Counted from the first letter of the stretch, positions 25,150-37,549 are shown. The stretch is 64,000 nt of DNA from Ectocarpus siliculosus (GCA_000310025.1 FN649728.1:4201077-4265076), one strand, 5' to 3'. Notes: a model not told the origin generated them from the letters alone. Made by a program: numbers and translations.

Positions 25150-28100
25150 CCCGTGGGGTTTATTTCGTGGGATGGGGGGGGTGGTGGTCGGGGAAGGAAA
25201 ATTTCATCGGGTACGTAGCAACAGGAGCGCCATGCCTAGGCAGAGGGTCATTCAAAGAGAGGGCTTTGGATACTGGCGGAGCCATACAGTCGACTCCATC
25301 CTTTCAGTAGATTAGTGACGCGGCCAAGCCTTGGTTTCGATGAAGAAGTTGCGACCACGGCCCCGTTCCGTGGAGTGGCTGGCACAGACCCAGGCGGCCC
25401 CGCAGGGCCGCATTGAGGCTCCCCGCCACCTTACTCTCTCAGCATATACATACATCTGTGCGCGAGTTGGCATCACAAAAGTTTCCCATTATACATGTAC
25501 TGTGTTAAACGGCGTTAACACGCTTCATACCTTCCACAGAGAATAAGGTGTGTTCCCCCAGCCACCGCAGCAGCACGATAGCGAACGTACGTCTTTCGAC
25601 TTGTCGCTTGGGCTCGAAACACAACCGATGGCGGTCTGCAACGGGATTCTACCGACGGGAGGTACTTCAATAGACTACACAGCATCCTCAACAACCGGCA
25701 ATTGTTTTCGTACCGGCTGTTTTTTTCTGATACTCGGAACTAGCAATAGGCACGAGAGATAGACTGGTAGAGCCCCTTTTTCACCCGCTTGACCACCGCG
25801 GCACGGCGGTATTCGCGGCACGTGTTCGTGCCGAACCGATGGACAGCATAACCGATCCCGTGAAAGCTACCATCCTGGGTCAAATATATAACTCCTCTGC
25901 CCGGTGTTTTCCTTAAAGTTGTCACGCGAGAAGGGTTCAGGTATCTCGAGTGCACTCACGAGCAATGAGCTTTCCACCACGTTTGAGGTACATCGTTACG
26001 TGCGTGTGTTCCAAGAAAATAAACCGAGTTCCAACGTCCAACCCACACACTGGCTCCACCGAACGTATTTGGTACATTTGGACCCTATGCGCATATGATT
26101 GCCTAACACTCCGCATATTTGTGCCGAGTGCTTGGCACCAAATCGTGGTACGTACGAGGTACAGACACAGCAGAATCCCCGTGCATCGACATGTTGACAT
26201 CTTTGCGGCGGTGGCAGCGGCAGCGATGATCGTACAGAGTAATATGCAGCGCGAGCGGACACGGTGTCACAAGTCACATTAGCATACATGGCAAGACACG
26301 TACTGTAGGTGTACCTCGAACTTCAAGCAAGGGCCATCGCATGCACCTTGTCATCCTCGACCGCTCTCACCTGCTCAACAGTGAGGTCAACATGCCGCCT
26401 CAGAGGTAACAGCAGTCCGTCACACACGTGCCACCCCTAGGCGAGTCCCCGGCTGCCAGCGCTGGTAGGTCTGGCACTGCAAGTAAGTGCTGCCGACACA
26501 CGTGCGGTGTGCTTCAACACTCTGTTCGTGTTATGCTCTCCCTCTCTCGCTGCAGGCATAGGTCCGCTTGTCGTGCCTAAAGCTTGGTGGGCACTCACTC
26601 CCTGTCCCCTCTCTTGGTCGACAACGGGTCAAAGCTGTCTGTGTGCGCTGAACCGGCGTGCGGTGTCTGGAGTGTACTCTGGTACATACGTGTACGCACG
26701 TCAGGGGGTGCAAGGGTACAGAAGTCTGCGCGTGTCTCCACGGAGCCCCCACCGCTCGAAAAAAAAAAATGACGTTTGTGACGTTGTTTCATTATTACAG
26801 CAGTACATACGTGTTTCATGTGTCAAGTTCAAAACACGGTGGTGTGCTATTGAAGCGCATCGAACACCATCCAACACCAGTTCACCACGGCCGGTTAAAA
26901 ACAGACAAGGAGGTAACCTCCTCACGGACGCAGTCCCCTGGATTTCGGGAAGTAGGACGGGGGATCCAACGGCTGCAAGACCAGATACCGTTTCCTCGCC
27001 AGCACCCAGCAGTAGACCAGTCTACAGTGTAGGTCTCGGTATCGTCTACCAGTGTAGATCTATCATGCGAAGTACATGGTTTGTAGTAGCATCCACGACA
27101 TAGTGTATAATTAGTTCATACCCCTTTGAGAGCACAGCTTGCTGCGATCTCTGATGGCGACAGCCGCGTGCCTCTCTCGCACACACCGATTCGCTCTACT
27201 GTGACGCAATTGTGAAAGGATGGGTGTGGTGCGGTTGTTGTGGACTGAAATGGGCGGAAACGGGCTGAGAAACAGCAATACTTGTAGACTATGCACGCTT
27301 GAATACTTTCTAACGCTCTCACACTTGAGTGGGTACATGCCGCTTTGCAGCTCCCGCTGCACACAATGACTTTCACGCTGCGTTTATTCCAGGATATCAA
27401 CACAATGCATAAACGGCATGCATGATCATCAAGCCGGCCGCGCAGCCGCCCTCACAAATTCGTTCCTAACTTTCTTCGAGCGTTGGCGTGAAGGGAGTTC
27501 GACTTGACTCGCGATGGGTGTCAGCACGTCGGGCAACGAGCACGACGGCGGAGGAAGGGCACCATGACAATATCAGGTTGCGTCGTCCGTCTGTTCGAGT
27601 CGCTTGGTGGCTCAATACAATGTAGCCCGGTCGTCCTCGGGCATTAGTCTATCGGCTGTGATGTGGCCAGATTCTCGCGGGCTTGAGCTCCTTTGGCATC
27701 CATTGGGGGTGGTTTGTAATGGTTGAAAGACGGTGACTGTGAATACGGCCTCGCGAGTTTGTCCTTGCGCAGACGAACAGTTATTGAGAGAGTTCGGGTG
27801 CATTGGAGTGTAGCTCCTGGAGGAATCGCTTGATGAGGAAGGGAGTCGGGGGGCGAAATGGGCCACTCCCGCTCCGTGACCTTCTCAAAATGCTTCACCC
27901 GCTTTGGTCAACCTCGAAAGTGTGTCTGGAAATTACCGTGTTTTTTCCTTCCAACGTGGAGCGGGTGCTTCCCGTGAGCCGGAGCTCAACGGACTCGCGG
28001 TGCCGCACGTTACGCCCATCCCCGCCCTGGAACACACGGCAAGGAAGGGTGCCTCGGAAACGCATCATATGGCTTATTTGGCTCCTCATGGACCTGTCGC

Positions 28101-28280
28101 ATGCTGCCTACACCACCTCGAACTCGCCGTGACCTCTGCATAGGGGCGGGCCTCGAATCTGTATCCGAGCTTTCGCTGGCCTTCAGAGACATGAACACAC
28201 CCTCGACAATCACCACGCGATGAAGAAATCGAACCGGTGCGGGCGACCATGGTGCCTCCGACAAGGAACAGTTGTTTGCG
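25150..28280. other. Intergenic region, no supported gene
   Basis: Only short open frames without domains occur. Near 27420-27610 lies a diverged copy of the segment at 3540-3720. I see no promoter signature that can be tied to the divergent ends of neighbouring genes; the 5' end of the LRR gene must lie near the left border. Confidence 0.35.
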
Positions 28281-28283
28281 GCT

Positions 28284-29222
28284 TTATATCGATCTTGAAA
28301 TGGTAGGCAAGGTAATGAGACCGTTTTGAGCCCCATTCCCCTGGGCTTCCGTTCTGCACACGACATTCATGAGGTACACGAGGTCTCCCGTACTCTCTGT
28401 TCCACGACTCGCCTCCGCTACGCTCCCCGACGTTCCTTTGCCTCGTGTGTCGAGGTTCGGGAGAGGAAACATAGAACTTACGGCATCATGTCTCGCGCGT
28501 GCGGAACAACATGCCTGGCTAGCCCCAACGTGTTGCGTGTTGGAAACGTGTGTCGTGGTTTCGCATCGTTCACTCTCTCTGTTACTGGTGTCCCTGATCT
28601 CCCTCCGCACCATCTCTTGTTCGCGTGTTTCTAATGCCCGTGATGCACCACCGAGCAGCTTGGCTTGACGTCCACGAGTTTCGTACAGACGACGCTCGGC
28701 TCCGCGCGTGAGGCTCTTCGTCCCCCTCCTTGCGAACACCTTTGAGTTTGTCGAGGCGAACGATGCCTACGCAGCGGCCGTCCAAGGTCCTGCGTCCTCG
28801 TGGTAGATGTTGACCGCCTGACACGTTTCTGGGACAATGCCATTCCAAAGGAAAGCCCTTTCGAATATCCCACCTAATTGAACCAGGGGCACTGTTTTGT
28901 GTGGTGTGTCGTAAACACCTGCATACTGAAACCCCAGTGGTCTTGGCGGTATTGCTGGTCTGGTGTTTTGAAGGTGATGGTCGTTCCAGTGAAACACCTC
29001 GCACCGTGTTGTTTTCACTCTCATGCGGAGGCGGCAAAGATTTAACATCCGAGCAAACAACAACGAGGACAATCTGCACGGGTGCGGCAAATTGGTGCGG
29101 GAATGACAGACCGACGCGCCTCGGGGATTCTCTGAACGAGTCCGGAATTTTTCATTGGCATGTACGAAGTTCGTTCCAAGCATGCAAACGTTGGACCACA
29201 AGGCGTCAGCTGTTGTCTTCAA
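28284..29222 (-). other. Possible decayed coding region, unknown
   Basis: Three overlapping minus-strand frames (28767-29222, 28582-29079, 28284-28739) of about 150-165 codons each follow one another. Parts look protein-like, for example PLVQLGGIFERAFLWNGIVP and a charged stretch RALETREQEMVRREI. No family is recognised and no splice pattern joins them cleanly. They could be an old gag-like remnant or chance. Confidence 0.2.
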
Positions 29223-30971
29223 AGTTTCAGACCCCAGTACAACTGTTGAGGTGGAGGTTTGGTGCAGCAGTTTGCGTTACTTCGATGAAGGTTCACCTGA
29301 ATGGCCGCCATTTTCGAAGAGCAAATGCACAAGAGTAGAGCATCGACCGTTGTTCTCCAATCGTCTGGGTATACAGGTTGAGAACGAGGAGCGAACCCCA
29401 CTGATGACTCCCCCTTTTGTACGCAACCATACTGGGCCATTTCGTTCTGGCCAAGGCAGTACTGTAGTACAAAGGCTCCTCTTACAGCATGCAAGCCGGG
29501 AACGTGATCAAGGTGTTTTTCATGTGTTGGTGATGTTGTTTTGACTACCGCCGGAACGCGTATACCCCCACAACTTCGACCCGTCAGCTGTTTTGACAAT
29601 ATTTTCTCGAAAACGGTAACCGATAAATACCTCATCATTGGCCTGCCACCACTACATGATGAGGCAAAAAAATGCAACTGACCCCCCCGGTCGGATCAAA
29701 ACGCTGACGGCCATGGAAATACCATCAGCTGTTTCCCTCCTCATGCCTCCCTTTGTCCTGCCGTACTGGAGCTACATGTCGTTGTGCAGGCACGTCGCCT
29801 TGCAAAAGAACCGCCAATATTTTTGTAGAATGCAGGAGGGGGCAACCGACAGGAATCAAGATGCCAACAAAACTCGCTTGGGAGCTGGGTTTTTCTCAAT
29901 GACCGGATAATACTCTCCAGGAACGAAAAGGTCGAGGACAACGATTTCTTTGGCGCAGCGCCTGCGTCGTCACCGAGCGCGCTGTGGGGAATCTCCATGA
30001 GCCAAACACGCCGACATGTTCCTGAATGAGTTCCCGCAGAAGCAGCCGACTGAGAACATGATCACGGTATGAAAATAGTAAAGAAGCACGTTCTCCCGTG
30101 ATTGCCCCGAACCCTTTCATTCGACCGCTTCATGGCACCATCGAGGGGAACACAACAACGAATGAATATGGAAAATATTTTTTCATGATGCTCCGTCTAC
30201 ACTAAATAAGCGCCTTACTCGTCCGTTCATGCTGCAAGGGCCTTCGATCGTCCAGAACATGGTTAGGGCACACATTGGGCAATCAACGTGTACCAGTCGG
30301 CATACCCAGCTACGTCGGTGAAGTTGTCGCATCACGAATATCCAATGAGCGGGAGATCGACCTTCCGAACATACCTTGCATTGAACGTGGTCACGCCAGA
30401 ATGGAGGGATGGGAGGGAGGTGTGGAACACTGCATATGGACATGAGAAATGGCGGTGGTACATTTGGGGTACGGCGGTGAGTGAACGAAAGGTATCGCTC
30501 CTTGTACTCGACGGTAACAATTTGCGTTTTTATGGGTACGTACGTGGCACGACCGATTGCGAGTGACGAGTGTTTCAGTCTGTCAAAAATGTTGGACACC
30601 ATTTCTGTCGAGAAATATTCATGACTACCAACTATAATAGCCGACACCAAGGGCGGCGAGTGACATCAAGCGAAATATAGGTTGCACTGATGGATGGTAG
30701 CGCTGGCAAGGGGAATCACCCTCCTCGGAAGTGAAAGTGCCGAGGCACACGAACTCCACGACAAACTGCAACTGAAGCCGATATCCACCATTGGACTACT
30801 CAGCAACCTTACCAGCGCTACTATCAGTCCAATCTATATTTCGCTTCATATCAAGCGCCACCCACGTCTAGCAGAAAGTTCTAAGGTCTCAGACGAGTCT
30901 TTCCGCCACCCATACTCTGGCCGCGAGTATCCAGGGTCTCAGGAAAACATCCCCTCAAAGTCTACAGCCTG

Positions 30972-31063
30972 GGTCTCGAACCGACGACTAACATTTACAG
31001 AAATCGAACAAACCATTAGACAAGTCAGCTGAACTAGTCAGCGCTGATTAGTCTAATGGTTTG
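30972..31063 (-). other. tRNA-like A-box/B-box sequence with a 13-bp hairpin
   Basis: On the minus strand TAGTTCAGCTGA (31036-31025) resembles an RNA polymerase III A box, and GGTTCGAGACC (30982-30972) fits the B-box consensus, 42 bases apart. CAAACCATTAGAC (31009-31021) and its exact reverse complement (31051-31063) flank the A-box region, with an inner TCAGC/GCTGA stem. I could not fold a complete cloverleaf, so this is more likely a tRNA-derived SINE head or a decayed tRNA than a working tRNA gene. Confidence 0.35.
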
Positions 31064-31152
31064 ATGTCGCCTTCCTTACAATCCGGCCGGCCGACGACTC
31101 TGCGGCCACCGTATGTGACCCTTGCTGATGTCCAGCGTGTTGCCCAAAGACT

Positions 31153-32433
31153 TCAACACCTGCCCCCCCCATGCATGCGTGTCTTCAGCACTGGAGTTGA
31201 AGACGATGGAGGCACTTTTGAAGCTCCGCCGAGAGTAGCATCCACCGCACCGGGCCATGCCCATGATCGAGCGCGGAACACCGGTCCCTTCCGCAGTATT
31301 CTTCGAACGGCCGCCTCTATGCTTCCGTTCCTCTTGTCATCGGGCACAAGAGATGCGATGTGGTCGACGGCAAGCTTGCCTTAAAAGTCGCATGTTTCGG
31401 GTATTGCGCCAGCGGAGAGAAGAACATGAAGGGCAGGGATAGAGTAATGCTTGGCTGCGTAATGAAGAATTGGGTACCACTCGCACAGGATCGCCGTGAT
31501 AGAGAATGGAACGCTGCCCAGAAGTGAATCGTCTTGCACACCGAAGACATAATGCTTCGCCCAAAACTCTTGTTTCTTTTCCCCGTGCACGTTCAGCAGC
31601 ATCTCCAAACCATCAATGCACCCAAACCACACTGAAATGCGTATCGCTTCAGCGATACCTGGTAATCCACCGACGGCATCCAGTCCATTTTCGAGCAAGA
31701 ACCGCACCGAGGTTCCCATGCCAACAATTACGGCCTTATGAAGAGCGGTGATTCCAGTCGTCGCCCATGGCAACGAATCACTTGCCCCCTCAGAAAACAA
31801 GAGAGACATTGTGCTCTCGTTACCCTTTTCCGCAGCTGCTGCAAGAGGTGTCAAACCATTATGAGTGGCATTGTTCAGTGTCGATGGTGCCATGGAAAGA
31901 AGCAGTGCAACAACCTGGGCGTCACATCGGCCAGCTGCAATATGAATGGCAAGGCCACCGAGCTCATTTTCGACGGCCAGGTCCGCACCAGCCTTCAGCA
32001 GGGAACGCATCATTGTCAACTTCGTTGATGTCACACTACCCGTGCCACACGTCACCATAATCGGAGTGCCGCCATCGCTGTCGGTTGCGTTCGGGTTTGC
32101 TCCTAGTTGGAGCAACACCAGTAAGGCTCCCGCATTGCCCACGGCGGGCGCGATGTACAAGGCCGTGAAGCCGTTGCGGTAGGACCACTCGGGATTCCCT
32201 TTCCATGCTCCATCCTTGTCGCTCCAACAGGGAGCCTCGGTATCTGCTCCCGTTGCGACGAGAGCCTTGATAATATCGATGAGGCCGTAGTCGGTGGCGA
32301 CCGCGATGGGGCGGACGACTGCATCTCCGAAGTCGTGGACGCTTGCTCCTTCCTCTAGCATGCGTACAACGTCCGTCAGACAACCTTGCTTGATTGCAAT
32401 CTCCAGCCCCGATGCCCTTGCCCTGCAATCCGT
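31153..32433 (-). pseudogene. Ankyrin-repeat gene copy with one nonsense codon and lost start
   Basis: This copy stays in one frame over its whole length. It reads about nine ankyrin repeats, for example FTALYIAPAVGNAGALLVLL, LAIHIAAGRCDAQVVALLLS, LTPLAAAAEKGNESTMSLLF and PILHYAAKHYSIPALHVLLS. At 31381-31383 a TAA stands where the intact copy at 496-1860 has a Gln codon (…ADYQGK… versus …CDF-stop-GKLAVDH…). After it the frame continues through the conserved tail with FRARSWAWP to a stop at 31153. At the other end, codon 32431-32433 is ACG where the sister copy at 37380 has its ATG. Translation from the next Met (32361) would give 326 residues without the tail. It may be a very young pseudogene or a shortened gene still in use. 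Confidence 0.75.
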
Positions 32434-32689
32434 TGTGTGGGGAACCAGGCTTGTCTTGTGTATCAGGGACCGGGCTTGTTTGGGTGCCTCTTCATGAGTC
32501 TTGTGTCACAGAGGGGACTGAAGAATTTCACCCCGGGCTGACCGGCAAGCGGCGCAATAGGCCGGGGGTCCCCTCTGCGATTTCACTTTTTTTAATTTTC
32601 TGGATCGGTACTGCTGTAGACATTTTCTTGAAAAATAACCCAAAGTCATAATCTCCATGCCTCAGCTATCAGTAAAACGCGAAGTACAT

Positions 32690-33540
32690 GCATTATTTTC
32701 TTTGTGCGACATTTGGCTTTCACAGCCGAATGACGAGGCGGTTGTCTGGACTTTCGGCGATATCCAATGAGAAGTACAAGCTGGGCCAGCCAAGAAGCCA
32801 ACAAAATGGTTGGTAGCGATTTCCGAGCCGGTTTTTACGAACTAGAACCTGAAATTTTGATATGTGATTGGAAACGGTCTTCCAAATGCCCCCGAAGGAG
32901 GTGCGTTTTTTTTTATGTGAGGTATCCCTATTTTCAATAACTAAGGTATCCCTATATTTAATAACTGAGAATCCCAATATAGGTTTTGTGGCATAAAAAA
33001 AACAAAAAGCGCACCTTCTTCGGGGGCATTTGTAAGACCGTTTCCAATCACATATCGAAATTTCAGGTTCTAGTTCGTAAAAACCGGCTCGGAAATCGCG
33101 ATATCCTCACTTTCCCTCATGTTGTATAGGATCTTTTTCGAGGCCATAATGTTTGATGGAAGATGACCTTAGCCTTGTAACTACCATCATTGTTCTCGCA
33201 ATGCTCCCAGGTAGTAAGTGCACACCAATTTTCGGCTTAATCTGTAAAGCGTTTTTTATTACCGGAACCATCCCCCACTTCACCGTCAATTGAGCATTCA
33301 ATACCCAAATCAACTCAGATTCGAAAAATTCTGGCACCGGCGCATCCTCGATTGTCTTCTAAGAGTAGCCACAAAATGTCAAGCCTAAACTCGTGGAATT
33401 GGCAGCGTGAGACGCGAAACAACGAAAGTGAGCTTCTTGGCTGGCCCAGCTTGTACATGCAATACATTGTTTGTGTGACACTTGGCTTTCACAGCCGAAT
33501 GACGAGACGGTTGTCTGGACTTCCGGCGATATCCATCAGT
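32690..33540. repeat. Fold-back element with nested inverted and direct repeats
   Basis: The core is an inverted repeat with arms of about 98 bases (32818-32915 and 33003-33100) that match at roughly 95 percent by eye, separated by a loop of about 87 bases. The loop holds two copies of a 24-base unit starting AGGTATCCCTA. A second inverted pair lies outside it: GTACAAGCTGGGCCAGCCAA near 32774 and its complement near 33437. The outermost pair is direct: GGCTTTCACAGCCGAATGAC near 32714 and near 33484. No protein is encoded. It looks like a MITE or fold-back transposon. Confidence 0.75.
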
Positions 33541-33544
33541 TGTA

Positions 33545-34840
33545 GGTGCTCACTTGGCAGACCTCGCGGGCTACTGGGTTCATCCTCCCACCTCTAATGA
33601 ATTCATACAAATATCGATCAAGTTTCACCGACGTGCTGCGGGGTCTCGGATTGTCGATGTGGTTCGGTGTTGTCGGATTATTTGGTTTGATACATCGGGA
33701 TTTTCTCTCACTCTCGCTCGGTTTCCTTCGTCGCACATGTATGGTACACCCTCTTTGGGTAGTTGACCTGCGACGACGACCATGGCAGGCGCTCGCATCA
33801 GTCGGCCTTTGTAGGAGGTCGAGAGTGGTAAACGGAGATCAGCCAGACACCGTGGTTTGTTGTTGTGAAGAAACCAACCATGACAACAACCACGGTGAAA
33901 AATTTCGTGGAACTTTTGTGCTGGCTCGATTCGTTTGCTCCGCAGCGTCCAGGTTGGGGAGCATTTTTTCTGCAGCGTTGCGAACAACTCTGCCAACTAT
34001 CTTCTCTGTCAAAGCTCTTAGTGGTGCTTTGAGAAGCTCTGTCTGGCCCGAAAGTATTCTGAAATCTAGTGTACATGTCCAGTTACACCGTCATCGATCG
34101 AGTTTCCCTGGTTTTCCGGTGCGAAAGGACACACACACACTGAAAATTCCATCGGAACAACAAACAAACGTAACTCAAACTGAATTCTGAACGTTGGACA
34201 GGGAAACATACATGATATTCGGGCGTGTACCCCGGAAGCCCGCAAGAATTTGCGGGTCCACGCGTGTACAATATCCAACCAGTGCGACCCCGTCTTCTCG
34301 AGGTGGCCGCCACATGTATAGCATTAGGACCGTGCGCACCTTGGCGAATAGTCAAATACGCCGTGTGTTGCGACAATTCGAGGTACGACTACTGTGGAGG
34401 CGGACGTTACGTGGAGCATTGTGCGTGTGAAGTGTGTGCTCGACAACCCTTGGCTAACTTCACGTTTATCACCGCCGTTGACAAACAACAAAAACAAGAG
34501 TACTGTAGATCATCGGCCCAAGAGAAGGCCATTGGTCATTGCTCCATACTCGTCCGGGCACCCTTTGAGGACGAGAAGGAACAACTCCCGGAATCCCCCT
34601 GTCCACATCCATTCATCATTCTTCACACCAGTGATCGCCTGTTGTGGCTTTTCGTTCCCGCTAGACAACAGTTGTAACTTTCCTTCTGTGCAACCAAGGT
34701 ACGTGATCGAGTAAATTTGCATGCGTTGATTTTTTTTCCGGTATCACCGCGATGTAACGCCCATCCAAGGATCCCGCTACCTGTCCACCTTTTGGACAAA
34801 CACCTATCCCACCATAACATTCATTTCCTGAATCTAATCA
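33545..34840. other. Region 5' of the ankyrin unit, repeated blocks, no supported gene
   Basis: The sequence at 33860-33910 (TTGTTGTGAAGAAACCAACC...) matches the block at 2190-2250. The sequence near 34275-34320 (GCGACCCCGTCTTCTCGAGG) matches 2890-2920. The region therefore mirrors the 2.0-3.0 kb interval beside the intact ankyrin gene. Open frames here (up to 214 codons at 33546-34190, plus) show no domain. Confidence 0.45.
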
Positions 34841-37510
34841 TGGGCCGTCCACCAACGCATTTGCAGGCCAGAATCATCGATCTGAGCCCCCCCGCGGTCG
34901 TACACAAGCACTGACGGCCATGGAAATTTCATGCGTGATCTCCATACGCTCATGACTTAGTATGTCGTTCTGCAAACACATCGCCTGGAAAACGAACGTA
35001 CCACAAAGACCAAGTAGAATGAAGGAGACACCCGACAGGAATCAGAGGTGCCTACCAACTCGCTCGGGAGCTGGCATTCTTCAATGTATGGAACTACAGA
35101 AACCTCTCCGGATAAGGCCCCGTACAACTACTCTTCGGCGCAGCGCCGACGTTCGTCACCGAGTACACTGTGTGGAATCTCCCTGAGCCCACACCCTCCA
35201 TGTTTTCCGAATGACACTCCTCCGGATGCTGATGACTGAGCTTCATCATAGTATACAAAGAGTAATGAAGTACGGTCCCTCCAGGTTGCCACGAACCGCT
35301 ATATTTGACCGCTTCATGGCTCCATCGAGGGAACCTAAACAACGAATGAATATGGAATGTCTCATACCTGATGCTCTGTCTAAGTGCTACAGTATCCCGG
35401 TGATCCTGCAACGCATCTCGATCGTCTAGAACGTCGTACAGGACACAACATGGGGGGGGGTGTACTCATAGTCGTTCATGCCGTAGTCGTTAGACCATTG
35501 ACCTCGCATCCCTACAAAGCCGGGACGGGTACGCCGGGTTCTCACCGGACCAGGCTCTCACATCACCAAGCGCGAAGCGCCGTGAGGTGTTCGGCGAGTC
35601 GCATGAAGGGTGCGCTGCATCCTGCTAACGGTGCATGGGGGTGGGCAAATTGTGTACTGTGTACAGTCGCCTTTCTCGCTGCAGGTAGGTGGATGAAGTT
35701 GTCGTATCACAAATATCCAATGATTTGGAGATCGATCTTGCGAACATACCTTGCATTGAACGTGGTCACACCAGAATGGAGGGACGAAACGGACGTGCGG
35801 TACACAGCATATGAACATGAAAGTGGCGTAATACTCGGCGTACGGTCATGAGTGAGCGACAGGTACCGCTGCTTGTACGCGACGGTCACGAAAGAAAGTG
35901 TTGTGGGTACGCGCCACGCCCGATTGCGAGCAACGAGTGTTTCAGGCTGTCGATAATGTTGGACATTTGTTTGATGTCCCGTCGACAACCAACATGTTAC
36001 GTGACCACCAACCTAGCGGGCCGACTCTACGCCCACCGCATGTGCCCCTCACCAGTCAAAGCTCCTGCTGATGTCCAGCCTTTCGCCCATAGCCTTGAAC
36101 AACTGCCCCCCCATATGCACACTTGTCTTCAGAACCGGACCTGAAGATTGCGAAGTTGCTTTCGAAGGTCCGCCGAGAGTAAGATCCGTCGTGCCGGGCC
36201 ACGCCCATGATCGAGCACGGAACGCCGGTCCCTTCTGCAGGATCCTTCGAACGGCTTCCTCCGTGCTTCCGTTCCGGTTATCATCGGGCAGCAGAGGTCC
36301 AATTTGGTCTATGGCAAGTTTGCCGTTAGTATCAGTATTTTCGTGTCTGCCCCAGCCGCGAGAAGAACATGAACGGCAGGAATAGAGCAACACTTGGCAG
36401 CGACATGAAGAATCGGATACCAGTCGAACTTGGTCGGCATGGTAGGAACGCTGCACAGAAGTGAATCGGCGAGCGAAGGGCTGACATACTGGTTCGCCCA
36501 AACCCCTTGCTTCTCTTCCTCTTCCACGTTCAATAGCATCTCCAGAATATCAATGTGTCCATACTTCACCGAAACGCCCATCGCTCAGCCGATAGCTGGA
36601 ATCCGCCAACGGCATCCAATCCGTTTTCGAGCAAGAACCGCACCGAGCGTATCTTGCCGGACCGCACGGCCCCGTGAAAAGCTGTCACTCCCTTGGTCGC
36701 CCGTACCAATGAATCACTTGCCCCCGCAGAGAGCAGGAGACACATTGTGCTCTCTCTGCCCCCATCCGCTGCTGCTGCAAGTGGTGTCCAGCCGAAGTGG
36801 GTGGCATGGTTCAGTGTTGATGGTGCCTTGGAAAGAAGCAATTGAACAACCTGGGTGTCACATCGAGCTGCAGCGAAGTGAATTGCAAGGCCACCGTCCT
36901 CATCTTCCAGTGCCGGATCCGCACCAGCCAGCAATGCGTGCAGTATTTCCAACAGCGTGGGCGTCGACATCACGGAACCAAGTCTTCTACACGCGATCAT
37001 CATCGGGGTTGTGCCGTTGCAGTCGATCGAGTTGGGGTTTGCTCCTCTAGTTGGAGTAGGACCAGCAAAGCTTGCGCATTGCCCACGGCAGCCGCAATGT
37101 GCAAGGCTTTGAAGCCGTTCACGTAGGGCCACTCGGGATTCTTAGGGCACGCTCCACCCTTGTTGTTCCGACATGCAACCTCTATATCTGCGCCTTTTGT
37201 GACGAGATCCTTGATGGTGTCCACGTGGCCGGCAGCGGTAGCGACCGCGATTGGATGGGCGTGTTCATCTCGTCGGGAGTCACGGATGATTGCTTCTCCT
37301 GCTAGCCTTCGCTCTCTATCGGTCAGACCACCTAGTTTGAGCGTAAACCTCAGCCCCGGTTTCGTTGCCCTACGATCCATCGAGTGGGTAGCCAGGCTTG
37401 GCTTGTGTGTCGAGTATCAGGGTCTCGGACAGATCGTGAAGCGCGGCACGCTAATGAAGGCTGAGGAATTACATAGCAGATCGACCAGCGGCGAAATTGG
37501 CCGGCGGCGA
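34840..37510. repeat. Right copy of the ~5-kb tandem segmental duplication
   Basis: This is the partner of 29640-32530, with the same landmarks in the same order, including the flank block at 35690-35800 and an ankyrin copy at 36050-37380. The fold-back element at 32690-33540 lies between the two copies. Confidence 0.65.
36050..37380 (-). pseudogene. Ankyrin-repeat pseudogene with three frameshifts
   Basis: The N-terminal piece starts with an ATG at 37380 and reads PIAVATAAGHVDTIKDLV and FKALHIAAAVGNAQALLVLL before a frame change near 37045. The next piece (to about 36580) holds LAIHFAAARCDTQVVQLLLS and WTPLAAAADGGRESTMCLLL. A second frame change leads to YGHIDILEMLLNVEEEE and PILHVAAKCCSIPAVHVLLA (36309-36581). 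A third, near 36340, leads to the tail with FRARSWAWP, ending near 36050. All parts keep the family order, so only small indels separate it from an open frame. It keeps the ATG that its sister at 31153-32433 has lost. Confidence 0.75.
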
Positions 37511-37549
37511 AAGATGAATATCTCTGATTTTATTTCGTCATGAATCCAT

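Larger units (their letters stand above)
29640..32530. repeat. Left copy of a ~5-kb tandem segmental duplication
   Basis: Comparison with 34840-37510 shows matching landmarks in the same order: ACGGCCATGGAAAT near 29707 and 34915, CGACAGGAATCA near 29850 and 35034, GGCGCAGCGCC near 29955 and 35130, the flank block near 30320 and 35690, and then the ankyrin copy. The offset shrinks from about 5.2 to about 5.0 kb, so indels have built up since the duplication. Confidence 0.65.

Noticed and set aside
35440-35545. Possible tRNA gene (CCGGGTTCTCACCGG)
   Set aside because: No acceptor stem or anticodon arm could be paired, and the B-box match is poor.
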